Part shown: positions 33,560 to 42,116 of the stretch, one piece after another
Numbering within the stretch: position 1 is the stretch's first letter
Layout: every line of letters starts with the position of its first letter
From: Rahnella ecdela
Lineage (GTDB): Bacteria > Pseudomonadota > Gammaproteobacteria > Enterobacterales > Enterobacteriaceae
Direction of reading: 5' to 3'
DNA length: 64,000 bases
NCBI RefSeq assembly: GCF_019049625.1
Contig: NZ_JAFMOY010000131.1
Span: 248,001-312,000, forward strand
Notes under the pieces: model-generated
Told to the model about the DNA's origin: nothing
Seen by the model: the letters and a program-made list of their open reading frames with translations, nothing else
Database searches by the model: none
Position numbers and translations under genes: made by a program

Positions 33560-35008
33560 TCAGCGGAACGGCGGCTCATTAAACGTGCGCAATTTGCGTG
33601 AATGCAGATGATCGCCCTCGGCGCGCAGCAGATCGATGGCACAGATACCAATTTGCAGGTGTTCTGAGATGGCGCCTTCGTAGAATTTGTTCGCCTGGCC
33701 GGGCAGTTTGATTTCACCGTGTAATGGCTTATCCGATACGCACAACAACGTGCCATAAGGTACGCGGAACCGGTAACCCTGCGCGGCAATTGTCGCACTT
33801 TCCATATCGACAGCGACGGCGCGGCTGAGATTAAAGCGCAGTGCCGAAGCGGCGTAGCGCAATTCCCAGTTGCGGTCGTCAGTCGTTACAACGGTACCGG
33901 TGCGCAGTCGCTGCTTCACTTCCTCACCTGGCATTCCGCTCATCTTTTTGGTTGCGTCGTACAGCGCGCGCTGCACTTCGGCAATACTTGGGATCGGGAT
34001 ATCCGGTGGCAAAACGGCGTCCAGAACGTGATCATCGCGCAGATAAGCGTGCGCCAGAACGTAATCCCCAATCGACTGCGTTTCACGTAATCCGCCGCAG
34101 TGACCAATCATCAGCCAGACGTGCGGACGTAAAACGGCAAGGTGATCGCAAATGGTTTTGGCATTCGCCGGACCGACGCCGATATTGACCAGCGTAATGC
34201 CTGCGCCGTCGCGGGCAATCAGGTGATAAGCCGGCATCTGATGCTTTTTCCAGGCCAGATCAGACACAGCCTGTTCCGGATTCTGCGTCTCAGCGGTAAT
34301 GAATACGCTGCCCGCGCACGCCAGCGCCTCATAAGGACTGTCAGGATCGGCAATCTGCGCGCATGCCCAGCTTACAAATTCATCGACGTAACGGGTGTAG
34401 TTGGTGAAAAGCACATACGGCTGGAAGTGTTCAATCAGCGTGCCGGTGTAATGACGCAGGCGCGCCAGCGAGAAATCAGCGCGCAGGGCATTAAAATGCG
34501 ACAGCGGGAAGATATCGCCGGGATAACTGAGGCCGTCTGCGGTTTCATCGCCGATTTGCGAGAGTTCAGTGGTTGGAAAATGCTTCGCCAGTCCGGCACT
34601 CATTGAACGGTCGAGCATCAGGTCTGAGCCGTCAATGACGTAGGAATACGGAATTTCCTGTTGGGAAGGGACGACTTCTATCACCGCGTCATATTCATCT
34701 TCCAGCAGGGAAAGCTGCTCCAGCAGATAATGACGGAACAATTCAGGGTGTGTGATGGTATTGGCATAACGGCCGGGATGGGAAAAACGACCATAGGCGC
34801 GTGTCGGGTTTTTAGCAGGCGTTACGCCGTCCCAGGTAACGCGCAGTTCCGGGTAAACAAACAGTCCGGCGGCACGCGCATTACTTTCAGGCAGCGTCCC
34901 CTCAACGATGAAGTCTTTAATCGCCACCCGTAATGCGGCCACAGAGCAGTTGTACATCTCTTCGAGCTTCTCAATCGCCTGCGAAGCGGTGAGGGACTTG
35001 TTATCCAT
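33560..35008 (-). CDS. amn: AMP nucleosidase Amn
   Basis: A 482-residue cytosolic enzyme that hydrolyses AMP to adenine and ribose 5-phosphate, balancing adenylate pools. The N-terminal regulatory domain covers about residues 1-180; the nucleoside-phosphorylase fold follows with IGVGPANAKTICDHLAVL, VDMESATIAAQGYRFRVPYG and CVSDKPLHGEIKLPG. These and the ending LHSRKLRTFNEPPFR are virtually those of E. coli Amn. It neighbours shiA in the same direction, as in E. coli, but a 120-bp gap separates them. Confidence 0.96.
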   Translation of the reverse strand: MDNKSLTASQAIEKLEEMYNCSVAALRVAIKDFIVEGTLPESNARAAGLFVYPELRVTWDGVTPAKNPTRAYGRFSHPGRYANTITHPELFRHYLLEQLSLLEDEYDAVIEVVPSQQEIPYSYVIDGSDLMLDRSMSAGLAKHFPTTELSQIGDETADGLSYPGDIFPLSHFNALRADFSLARLRHYTGTLIEHFQPYVLFTNYTRYVDEFVSWACAQIADPDSPYEALACAGSVFITAETQNPEQAVSDLAWKKHQMPAYHLIARDGAGITLVNIGVGPANAKTICDHLAVLRPHVWLMIGHCGGLRETQSIGDYVLAHAYLRDDHVLDAVLPPDIPIPSIAEVQRALYDATKKMSGMPGEEVKQRLRTGTVVTTDDRNWELRYAASALRFNLSRAVAVDMESATIAAQGYRFRVPYGTLLCVSDKPLHGEIKLPGQANKFYEGAISEHLQIGICAIDLLRAEGDHLHSRKLRTFNEPPFR

Positions 35009-35128
35009 GCGTTTTCCTTTGTGCTTCGTTCATCATCAGTCACTTTAAATATGGCTTGTCCGGCCCGTGCCGCCAATGTTTTATTCGGTCAGATGAGCCG
35101 GATGATGCTTTTTTAACAGGTTCGCGGT

Positions 35129-36448
35129 TCAGTGCGGCTGAGACGTTTTCATAAACATCGCCGTGAGGGCCGAGAGTACGCAACCGGCCATCAGATAGAT
35201 GGCGACAGAATGCCATGCGCCCCCTGAGAAATTCAGTAACGCGGCGGCAATAAAGGGCGTAAACCCGCCACCCACCACGCTGGCCACCTGATAACCTACA
35301 CCCGCGCCACTGTAGCGATAACCCGCCCCAAACATTTCCGTAAACATCGGCTGTTGCACGCAAACCACCATATCGTGGGCGATATTTGCCAGCAGCAGCG
35401 AGAAGATCACCACGCCGACAATTGACCGGGCTTCCAGCGCCATAAAGAACGGGAAAGCGCTCAGTGCGCCGACTAATGCGCCGGTGATGTAGATGCGACG
35501 ACGTCCGAAGCGGTCTGCCAGCCAGGCGAACAGCGGGATGGTCAGGCAACTGATACCGCCGACCAGCAGTCCGATATTCAGAAACAGTTCACGCGACATC
35601 CCCAGATTGTGCGTCGAGTAGTTGAGTGCGAACGCAGTAACAATGTACATCGTCAGCAATTCGCACAGGCGCAGGAGGATTATTTTCAAAAAGGCGCCAG
35701 GGTGGCGAAACAGCGCTTCGAATACCGGTAAGCTTTTATTGGCTTCTTTGGGCTGTTCTTCCCGAGCGCGTTCGAACTCGACTGATTCTTCCATGCCATT
35801 ACGCACCCACAGTGCGCCCAGCACCAGCACAACGCTGAACAGAAACGGCAAACGCCATCCCCAGCTCATGAACTGGGCATCCGTTGTCAGGCTGCTTATC
35901 AGAGATACCAGGCCGGTCGCGAGTAACAAGCCGACACCATAACCCATCTGGATACCGCTGCTGTAGAAGGCTTTTTTACCGGATGGCGCACTTTCAACGG
36001 CCAGCAGCGCTGCGCCGCCCCATTCACCACCGACTGCAAACCCCTGAATAGCACGCAGGCTGACCAGCAGCGCCGGAGCCCACCAGCCAATTGTCGCGAA
36101 TGAGGGGAGAATACCAATACACGCGGTAGCGATCCCCATGATCCACACGGTCATCATCAGCATTTTTTTACGGCCCAGACGATCCCCGAAATGGCCGAAG
36201 ACAATGCCACCGAGCGGTCGAAACAGAAAACCAACGCCGAAGGTGGCAAACGCCGCGAGCGTGCCCATTGCTGGATCGATTTGCGGGAAGAACTCGCTGT
36301 TAAACACCAGCGCTGCGGTGATGCCGTAAAGTAAAAAATCGAACCAGTCAACGACTGCTCCGACGAAGCTTCCCCAGGCAGCGCGGCGGGCACGGTTATA
36401 GGAAGGTGTCTCCTCATCGGGGCGGGGGGCAGTGAGCATGGAGTCCAT
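35129..36448 (-). CDS. shiA: Shikimate transporter ShiA (MFS)
   Basis: A 439-residue inner-membrane proton symporter of the MHS branch of the major facilitator superfamily, importing shikimate. Twelve helices are visible. The loop 2-3 signature GHFGDRLGRKKML and its counterpart WLADRFGRRRIYITG in the second half are present, as is VGGEWGGAALLAVESAP, typical of MHS transporters. Placement beside amn matches E. coli shiA. Confidence 0.9.
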   Translation of the reverse strand: MDSMLTAPRPDEETPSYNRARRAAWGSFVGAVVDWFDFLLYGITAALVFNSEFFPQIDPAMGTLAAFATFGVGFLFRPLGGIVFGHFGDRLGRKKMLMMTVWIMGIATACIGILPSFATIGWWAPALLVSLRAIQGFAVGGEWGGAALLAVESAPSGKKAFYSSGIQMGYGVGLLLATGLVSLISSLTTDAQFMSWGWRLPFLFSVVLVLGALWVRNGMEESVEFERAREEQPKEANKSLPVFEALFRHPGAFLKIILLRLCELLTMYIVTAFALNYSTHNLGMSRELFLNIGLLVGGISCLTIPLFAWLADRFGRRRIYITGALVGALSAFPFFMALEARSIVGVVIFSLLLANIAHDMVVCVQQPMFTEMFGAGYRYSGAGVGYQVASVVGGGFTPFIAAALLNFSGGAWHSVAIYLMAGCVLSALTAMFMKTSQPH

Positions 36449-36646
36449 AATTGTCCTGTCTGTTCCTCAGATTTCTAAACTTTTTAGTTATTAAAATAGG
36501 TAAAGGGGGTTTATCTGGCGGTTGCTAAATAAAACCGCTACTGAGACTACAGCGTCAATCGCCAGGTTAAAAACGCTTTTGCAGGAAGAAGGGGAATTTA
36601 ACGCTGGGGGGAGTGCGGATCAGGGGCATTACAGAGGCTTAGATTT

Positions 36647-37345
36647 TCAGAACGGACTGATATTGCTGGCTGCGACCCGCTCCTGGCTAACGGGATGAAC
36701 AAAGTGCAGTTCACTGGCGTGCAGCATCAGTCTAGGAGTCTGTTCCGTGCCGGGCTGCAAAAGGCCGCCATACAGATCACAACCTAAAATAGGGTGACCC
36801 AGATGCTGGCAATGGAGGCGAAGCTGATGAGTGCGCCCGGTTTCCGGCATCAGCTGGACCCGCGTTAAAGGCAGTGATGAGCCATTTTCCCGCTCATGAT
36901 AAAACCGCTCAACCACCCGGTAACCTGAGCGGGCCGGCTTGCCGTTGACGGCACATATCGACATCAGCGGGAACAGCGCCGGGTCTTTGGCAATCGGTGC
37001 GTCTATCGTCCCTTCGTCTTGCTCGAGATGACCGCAGAGCAGTGCGCTGTAAACTTTGGTCACTGCACGCTGGCTGAACTGCTGGCACAGGGCGGCATTA
37101 ATCGCTTTGTTGCGTGCGAGCACCATCAGGCCGGAGGTGCCAAAATCCAGACGGTGTATCAGGGTGCAGCCGGGGAATAGCTTTACCAGCCGGTGATGAA
37201 CAGAATCCAGATTTTGTGGGTTTTTCCCCGAAAGACTGAGTAATCCGGAGGGTTTATTGATAAGCACCAGATGCTCGTCCTGAAAGAGGATCTCGATCGT
37301 TTCATGGCAGGGCGGGGCAATAAAGGTATCAATAATCGCAGACAT
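36647..37345 (-). CDS. RluA-family RNA pseudouridine synthase
   Basis: A 232-residue enzyme converting uridine to pseudouridine in RNA. The catalytic Asp lies in LIHRLDFGTSGLMVLA, the RluA-family motif II, preceded by LVLINKPSGLLSLSGK (motif I) and followed by PETGRTHQLRLHCQHLGHPILG (motif III). No S4 domain is present, as in RluA and TruC-like enzymes. The RNA target is not predictable; RluA (23S/tRNA-Phe) is the nearest by size. Confidence 0.87.
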   Translation of the reverse strand: MSAIIDTFIAPPCHETIEILFQDEHLVLINKPSGLLSLSGKNPQNLDSVHHRLVKLFPGCTLIHRLDFGTSGLMVLARNKAINAALCQQFSQRAVTKVYSALLCGHLEQDEGTIDAPIAKDPALFPLMSICAVNGKPARSGYRVVERFYHERENGSSLPLTRVQLMPETGRTHQLRLHCQHLGHPILGCDLYGGLLQPGTEQTPRLMLHASELHFVHPVSQERVAASNISPF

Positions 37346-37438
37346 CAGGCTAACCGGAGAAAGAGTGGGAGCGGATGATAACGAATTTTAAAGCAGGTGG
37401 CGACGTTAACCGGACAGATGCAAAAAACACAAAAGCAA

Positions 37439-37470
37439 AACGCCCGCTTAAGTTTCCTTAAGCGGGCGTT
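37439..37470 (-). terminator. Terminator of tRNA-Asn
   Basis: Perfect 14-bp stem AACGCCCGCTTAAG / CTTAAGCGGGCGTT with a 4-nt loop, followed on the minus strand by TTTGCTTTTG. Confidence 0.85.
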
Positions 37471-37477
37471 TCTAATA

Positions 37478-37553
37478 TGGCTCCTCTGACTGGACTCGAA
37501 CCAGTGACATACGGATTAACAGTCCGCCGTTCTACCGACTGAACTACAGAGGA
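37478..37553 (-). tRNA. asnT-like: tRNA-Asn (GTT)
   Basis: A 76-nt tRNA with encoded CCA, acceptor stem TCCTCTG / CAGAGGA, anticodon GTT in GACTGTTAATCC, and T-loop GGTTCGAGTCC. The sequence equals the E. coli asparagine tRNA pattern. Asn tRNA genes are frequent integration targets, but no integrase is seen beside this one. Confidence 0.97.
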
Positions 37554-37571
37554 ATCGTTGGAACGGGGCGA

Positions 37572-37600
37572 ATAATAGCGACTGCCCCGTGGCATGTCAA
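37572..37600 (-). promoter_or_regulatory. Promoter of tRNA-Asn
   Basis: TTGACA (37595-37600) and TATTAT (37572-37577), 17 bp apart, followed by the GC-rich discriminator CGCCCCG typical of stringently controlled tRNA promoters. Confidence 0.9.
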
Positions 37601-37703
37601 AGGGGAAACTCTATAAATGTGTTCGTTTGCTGATACTTTGGTCAAGTTGTTGACAATAGAGTCAAAAGGGTCCGTTTTTGTGCTCAGTCATACCTTTTGA
37701 AAA

Positions 37704-38912
37704 TCAGCGTAATTCGTCGCATGCGCGGGTTATACGGTCGCAGGCTTCCTGTAAACGCTTGTCATCGATGGCATACGCGATGCGCAAATATCCTGGAGCG
37801 CCAAAAGCTGAACCCTGAAGTGTCGCCACGTGAGCGGACGTTAGCAGATAGGCGGCGAAATCCTCATCCGTGCTCAGAACCTCACCGGAAGGCATCGTCT
37901 TACCCAGCATTCCCTGGCAATTGGCAAACACGTAAAAAGCACCAGGCGGAATGTCAGCACTCAGACCATCAATGGCGCTAACACAGTTCATAATCAGGGC
38001 ACGGCGGCGTGCCAGAATTTCAATCCACTGTGTAATGAATTCGCTGCCCTGTTCAAGAGCGACAACGGTCGCAGCCTGAGATATTGAGCTTGGATTTGAC
38101 GTGCTTTGCGACTGCAAAATTTGCATCGCAGAAATCAGCCAGGCGGGGCCTCCGGCATAACCCAGCCGCCAGCCGGTCATCGAATAGCCTTTAGAAACGC
38201 CATTGACCGTGAGGATGCGATCCTTCAGGCGCGGCTCGACCTGTGCCAGCGTGGCGAATTCACCGGAGGTAAAACAAATTTGTTCATAGATATCATCCGC
38301 CATAATTAGCACATGCGGATGATCCAGCAGAACGGCGGCCAGCGCTTTTAATTCTTTCGCGCAATACACTGCGCCCGTTGGGTTATTTGGCGAGTTGAGG
38401 ATAACCCAGCGGGTTTGCGGAGTAATTGCTGTCGCAAGATCTTCCGGCTGCAACTTCCAGCCATGACTTTCCAGACAAGGGACGATCTTTGGCTCACCTT
38501 CTGCCAGTGCCACCATATCAGGGTAAGAAACCCAATAGGGCGCAGGAATAATGACTTGATCACCGGAAGAAACGGTGGCTAAAAGTGCATTGAAGATCAA
38601 TTGCTTGGCTCCGCTGCCTGCAATCACTTCGTCCGCACGGTAGCTGATCCCATTTTCGCGATTAAACTTAGTAATGATGGACTGTTTTAATGCGGCGGTA
38701 CCGGCAACGGCGGTGTATTTTGTGTCACCTTGTACAATCGCGTCGATGCCTGCCTGCTTAATATGTGGGGGTGTATCAAAATCGAGTTCACCTTCACCGA
38801 GGTTGATCACATCAAAACCAGAAGCAGTAAATGCGCGAACCTGGTCGGAAATCGCCGCTGTCGGCGAAGGGCGCACCCGACGTAAACGTGGTGCAAGAAA
38901 TTCAGCAGACAT
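37704..38912 (-). CDS. PLP-dependent class I aminotransferase
   Basis: A 402-residue aspartate-aminotransferase-type (fold type I) enzyme. SGAKQLIFNALLA binds the cofactor phosphate, NSPNNPTGAVY carries the conserved Asn, MADDIYEQI supplies the cofactor-stacking Asp/Tyr pair and NGVSKGYSMTGWRLGY contains the Schiff-base Lys. It belongs to the I-gamma branch (prephenate/aspartate aminotransferase-like), not E. coli AspC. Substrate unknown. It is divergent from the amidotransferase-like gene, so a linked role is possible but unproven. Confidence 0.85.
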   Translation of the reverse strand: MSAEFLAPRLRRVRPSPTAAISDQVRAFTASGFDVINLGEGELDFDTPPHIKQAGIDAIVQGDTKYTAVAGTAALKQSIITKFNRENGISYRADEVIAGSGAKQLIFNALLATVSSGDQVIIPAPYWVSYPDMVALAEGEPKIVPCLESHGWKLQPEDLATAITPQTRWVILNSPNNPTGAVYCAKELKALAAVLLDHPHVLIMADDIYEQICFTSGEFATLAQVEPRLKDRILTVNGVSKGYSMTGWRLGYAGGPAWLISAMQILQSQSTSNPSSISQAATVVALEQGSEFITQWIEILARRRALIMNCVSAIDGLSADIPPGAFYVFANCQGMLGKTMPSGEVLSTDEDFAAYLLTSAHVATLQGSAFGAPGYLRIAYAIDDKRLQEACDRITRACDELR

Positions 38913-39116
38913 TGTTTCCCCTGTTTGAACAATAACAAAATTGTATTATGTGAATCATTAAAACCAATTTAAACTTACCATTCTTCTTTTTGCTTTGCTC
39001 ATAATTTCTTCGCGCTGAGCAGCATTTTACCGGTGGAAATGGCAGGGCACCTCATATGGCTGGATCCGAAGCCTGCGAAGTGCCGTCACTTTCCTTTTAT
39101 ATTTCAAGGTTGTCTT

Positions 39117-40319
39117 ATGTCTTTTATATTTGTCGCACATGACACACCTGAGCCATCGTTGTACGGGGCGATGGCGGCAATACTGGCAGCACAAAAACAT
39201 TTACCGTTAGCCCACCTGCCGGTGAGTTGGGATATCGCACGTTATCCGGATGCCTGTCAGCACGTCATCGGTGAAGGACAACTGATGACCAGTGGATTGC
39301 TGTGGACTGAGCGGATGAATCCACAAAGCGCCGGAAAAGTCATGGAGCTGGAAGGCCTGCTTAATACATACGGCACGCAGGATGTGGTTGTTCCGCTCGG
39401 GCCGATGCAGATTATCCAGTTCACGCAAATCGCCAGACAGGTGCGGGATAACTTGTTGGATTATGAGCTGGTGACGGTTGAGCGCGCCAATCAGGGCTAT
39501 GTATTCAGCCGCCACGGACAGACCGATGAAACGTCGGGATGCTGGTGGCGTGACCGCTACGGGCGCTGGATAAATCAGAACATGCCGCCACAGACCGGAC
39601 CGTCATTGCGCATTGCGCTGGTCGGCACTCAGTCAGACCAATGCAGCATTTATCCTGCCACACTGGCTGCTCTGGGTGACGCTGCAGATGCGTTGTCTTT
39701 ATCTCTGGACATGGTGTACGCCGCACCGCAGGCGCTGGAAGATCATATGCATGAGGTAATGGAAAACGTCGATGGCATATTGCTGCCGGGAGGCTCGGCC
39801 ATGTGCAATGTGACCGGGCAAACCTGCGCGGCGCATTATGCGCTGAACCGTAATATTCCTGTTCTCGGGCTTTGTCTGGGCATGCAAACCATGACCACGG
39901 CCATCGTGCAGAAAATGTTGGGTTCGATGAAAGCGAATCTGACAGAAGCCGATCCGGATGCCGAAATTAAAACGTTTGTACCGTTGACGGATACGCCGAC
40001 ATTTCCGGTTCACCGCCTTGGGGATTATCAGATGCATTGTCGCCCTGGCAGCAGGCTAAATGACATCCTCGGCGATGAATTTACCGTGCGTTATAACCAC
40101 CGCTTTCATCTTAAACCTGAACTCAAACCCGATCTGGAGAAGTATGGACTGCGCATCAGCGGGACGGACTCCACCGGGAAAATTGCCGATGGTATTGAGT
40201 TCATGCATCACCCGTTTTATATCGGGGTACAAGGGCATCCGGAGCTGTCGTCATTGCGCGTGAAACCGCATCCGTTGCTGATAGCGTTTTTAAAAGCGGC
40301 AGGTTTAAAGCGCAGTTAA
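39117..40319 (+). CDS. Two-domain protein with CTP-synthase-like glutamine amidotransferase domain
   Basis: A 400-residue protein. Residues from about 165 onward form a class-I glutamine amidotransferase domain most like the one in CTP synthase: oxyanion strand LLPGGSAM, nucleophile Cys253 in LGLCLGMQT, and His374/Glu376 in VQGHPE. The N-terminal 160 residues (FVAHDTPEPSLYGAMAAI...) are not the synthase domain of PyrG and match nothing I recognise. ATG 39117 follows AAGG and begins the conserved-looking FIFVAHD strand; an upstream in-frame ATG lacks a ribosome site. Its 3' end overlaps vapC by 15 bp. Function unknown. Confidence 0.75.
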   Translation: MSFIFVAHDTPEPSLYGAMAAILAAQKHLPLAHLPVSWDIARYPDACQHVIGEGQLMTSGLLWTERMNPQSAGKVMELEGLLNTYGTQDVVVPLGPMQIIQFTQIARQVRDNLLDYELVTVERANQGYVFSRHGQTDETSGCWWRDRYGRWINQNMPPQTGPSLRIALVGTQSDQCSIYPATLAALGDAADALSLSLDMVYAAPQALEDHMHEVMENVDGILLPGGSAMCNVTGQTCAAHYALNRNIPVLGLCLGMQTMTTAIVQKMLGSMKANLTEADPDAEIKTFVPLTDTPTFPVHRLGDYQMHCRPGSRLNDILGDEFTVRYNHRFHLKPELKPDLEKYGLRISGTDSTGKIADGIEFMHHPFYIGVQGHPELSSLRVKPHPLLIAFLKAAGLKRS

Positions 40320-40724
40320 GGAGGGGCCAACCCAGTTCTCCGTCAGGAGTCCGTCAACGCGTGTGAACTCATTCATATTGTTGGTGACCATTACCATGCC
40401 CGCGCTACGGGCCTGTGCGGCAATATGGATATCGTTCACCCCAATCAGACTGCCACATTTTTCAAGGCAGGCGCGGATATGTCCGTAATGTGCGGCCGCC
40501 TTCTGGTCGTAATCAACAATACGTAAATGAGAGACGAATTCCTCCACCGCCACTTTGTTTTTGGTCGGGCTGCTGCTTTTTGCAATGCCGTGCAGTAATT
40601 CAGCATAAGTGATCATCGAAATCGCCAGCTGGTCGGCGTGCTGGTTGAATTTAGCCAGCACGCTCATCGGCCTGCGTTTGAGTATGTAAATGACAATATT
40701 GGTATCCAGCAGATAGGTCAGCAT
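40305..40724 (-). CDS. vapC: VapC-type PIN-domain toxin
   Basis: A 139-residue ribonuclease toxin; enterobacterial VapC cuts initiator tRNA. The PIN acidic residues are visible: Asp7 in LLDTNIVIY, Glu42 in TYAELLHG, Asp98 in GVNDIHIAAQA, with the Asn116/Asn118 region after MVT. It overlaps vapB by one base in a TAATG junction and ends 15 bp inside the 3' end of the convergent amidotransferase-like gene. Confidence 0.92.
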   Translation of the reverse strand: MLTYLLDTNIVIYILKRRPMSVLAKFNQHADQLAISMITYAELLHGIAKSSSPTKNKVAVEEFVSHLRIVDYDQKAAAHYGHIRACLEKCGSLIGVNDIHIAAQARSAGMVMVTNNMNEFTRVDGLLTENWVGPSLTAL

Positions 40725-40957
40725 TAAAATGTATCCCGTTCAGACTGCTCTTGTGATGCGCGCTCTTCCATAAAATCGTCTGTCACGCGCAATTCGCTGA
40801 AGAAAAAATTATCCCATGTGTTATCAGCTGGCGTTAAAACCAGTGAATTCCCTACTTTTCTTATCGTCACGATTTTTACCTCGTCAGGAAAACGGCACTC
40901 TGCCGGAATACGTACGCTCTGCGTTCTGTTGTTCAAAAATACCGTGCCTTTAGGCAT
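40724..40957 (-). CDS. vapB: VapB-type antitoxin
   Basis: A 77-residue antitoxin with an N-terminal AbrB/MazE-like DNA-binding domain (GTVFLNNRTQSVRIPAECRF) and a C-terminal tail (DDFMEERASQEQSERDTF) that would thread into the VapC active site. It precedes and is translationally coupled to vapC and would repress the pair. Confidence 0.92.
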   Translation of the reverse strand: MPKGTVFLNNRTQSVRIPAECRFPDEVKIVTIRKVGNSLVLTPADNTWDNFFFSELRVTDDFMEERASQEQSERDTF

Positions 40958-41001
40958 GTCGTTATCCCTCAGTAAGTTGCTTAAGCCGAAAACCTGCTTA
41001 A

Positions 41002-41030
41002 ATAGTACTCGCCTGAAAAATATAGTGCAA
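41002..41030 (-). promoter_or_regulatory. vapBC promoter
   Basis: TTGCAC (41025-41030) and TACTAT (41002-41007) with a 17-bp spacer, about 45 bp before vapB; an AGTACT palindrome overlaps the -10 and may be part of the VapBC operator. Confidence 0.7.
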
Positions 41031-41126
41031 AGGTATATACGTCGAAAGGTGATGGCAAGGACATAAATAATGTCATTGCCAGATTTGCGGGATGTACCGG
41101 AAAAACGGAGGTAATGAGAGAAAATG

Positions 41127-41150
41127 CCCGCCTGCTCAGACGGGATTTTT
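41127..41150 (-). terminator. Terminator of the amino-acid-derivative operon
   Basis: Stem CCCGCCTG / CAGACGGG with one G-T pair, followed on the minus strand by CATTTTC, 12 bp after the operon's last stop. Confidence 0.7.
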
Positions 41151-41161
41151 ACCGATGCGCA

Positions 41162-42082
41162 TTACTTGAGGGTGACGCCGGAACGCGGATCCGCAGCCAG
41201 TCGCAGCAGTTCCTGCTCCACCAGCCCGACGATTTCAGGATCAAGATCAATCAGCGGGGCGCGCACATGGTGGCCGTCAAAACCGCGCAGGTTCATGGCT
41301 GCTTTCACCAGTTGCGGCTGACCATAGCGGCGTGCGAGGGCACGGTATGGATACCAAAGACCGTGCAGTTCGCGTGCGGTATTCGCATCGCCGTTTTCCA
41401 GTGCGCGGTAGGTAGCCAGAATGATTTCCGGTAGCGCGCCACTGTTGGTAGTGCTGATGCCGTCAAAACCGCACATCATCGGCCCTAAAAATGCCAGATC
41501 GGAAGCGCAGAACAGGCGCAGCCGTCCGCCGAGCCGGTTGGCAATCTGATCAATAGCCGTCGGATTCAGGTCGCCTTGTTTTATGCCCACCACACCATCG
41601 ATATCGGCCAGCTGTTCCAGTACCACAGGCGGTAAAGTAATGCCGATGCCCGGCGCGTTGTACACCAGAATACCGGTGCGTGATAACGGCGCCATCTGTT
41701 TGAAGAAGCTGATGATTTGCGCATCTGTCACTTCTGACACAAACGGCGGAGTCACCATTGGCAGACCGCCGAGATCACCTGCCAGTTGGGTTAAATCGCG
41801 TACTACACGGGCGTCGGAACCGGCGCTGCATAGCATGACCGGGACGCGATCACCGACGACTTCCATGACATGACGAAATAGCATGGCGCGTTCGTCTGCG
41901 GTCATTGCCGGGAATTCACCGTAAGTGCCGCCGATTAAAACCCCGTCATAGCCCATGCTGATTACGCGTTCGATATTGCGCGACAGCCCCGCGAAATCAA
42001 ACTCGCCGCTGGCGGTAAAAGGCGTCACGGTAATATTAAAAATACCTTTCAGGCGCGCCTGACTTTCACTGATGTCTTTCAT
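41162..42082 (-). CDS. Dihydrodipicolinate-synthase-family lyase/aldolase
   Basis: A 306-residue class I aldolase-fold enzyme of the DapA/NanA family. GGTYGEFPAM takes the place of the GTTGE motif, Tyr of LVYNAPG and the Schiff-base Lys of VGIKQGD are in the right order. Members split or form C-C bonds using pyruvate or a 2-keto acid. It is not a biosynthetic DapA, given its distance from that sequence and its operon of catabolic genes. It is the last of seven genes and probably acts on the product of the upstream hydrolases. Confidence 0.85.
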   Translation of the reverse strand: MKDISESQARLKGIFNITVTPFTASGEFDFAGLSRNIERVISMGYDGVLIGGTYGEFPAMTADERAMLFRHVMEVVGDRVPVMLCSAGSDARVVRDLTQLAGDLGGLPMVTPPFVSEVTDAQIISFFKQMAPLSRTGILVYNAPGIGITLPPVVLEQLADIDGVVGIKQGDLNPTAIDQIANRLGGRLRLFCASDLAFLGPMMCGFDGISTTNSGALPEIILATYRALENGDANTARELHGLWYPYRALARRYGQPQLVKAAMNLRGFDGHHVRAPLIDLDPEIVGLVEQELLRLAADPRSGVTLK

Positions 42083-42116
42083 TTATTCAGTTCCCGTAAT
42101 CTTGTTAAAAGCTAAA

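Noticed and set aside
37478..37553. tRNA-Asn as attachment site of a genomic island
   Set aside because: No integrase, no direct repeat of the tRNA 3' end and only ordinary genes on either side.
41162..42082. Calling the aldolase-family gene dapA
   Set aside because: Motifs fit the superfamily but the operon is catabolic and the sequence is not close to biosynthetic DapA.
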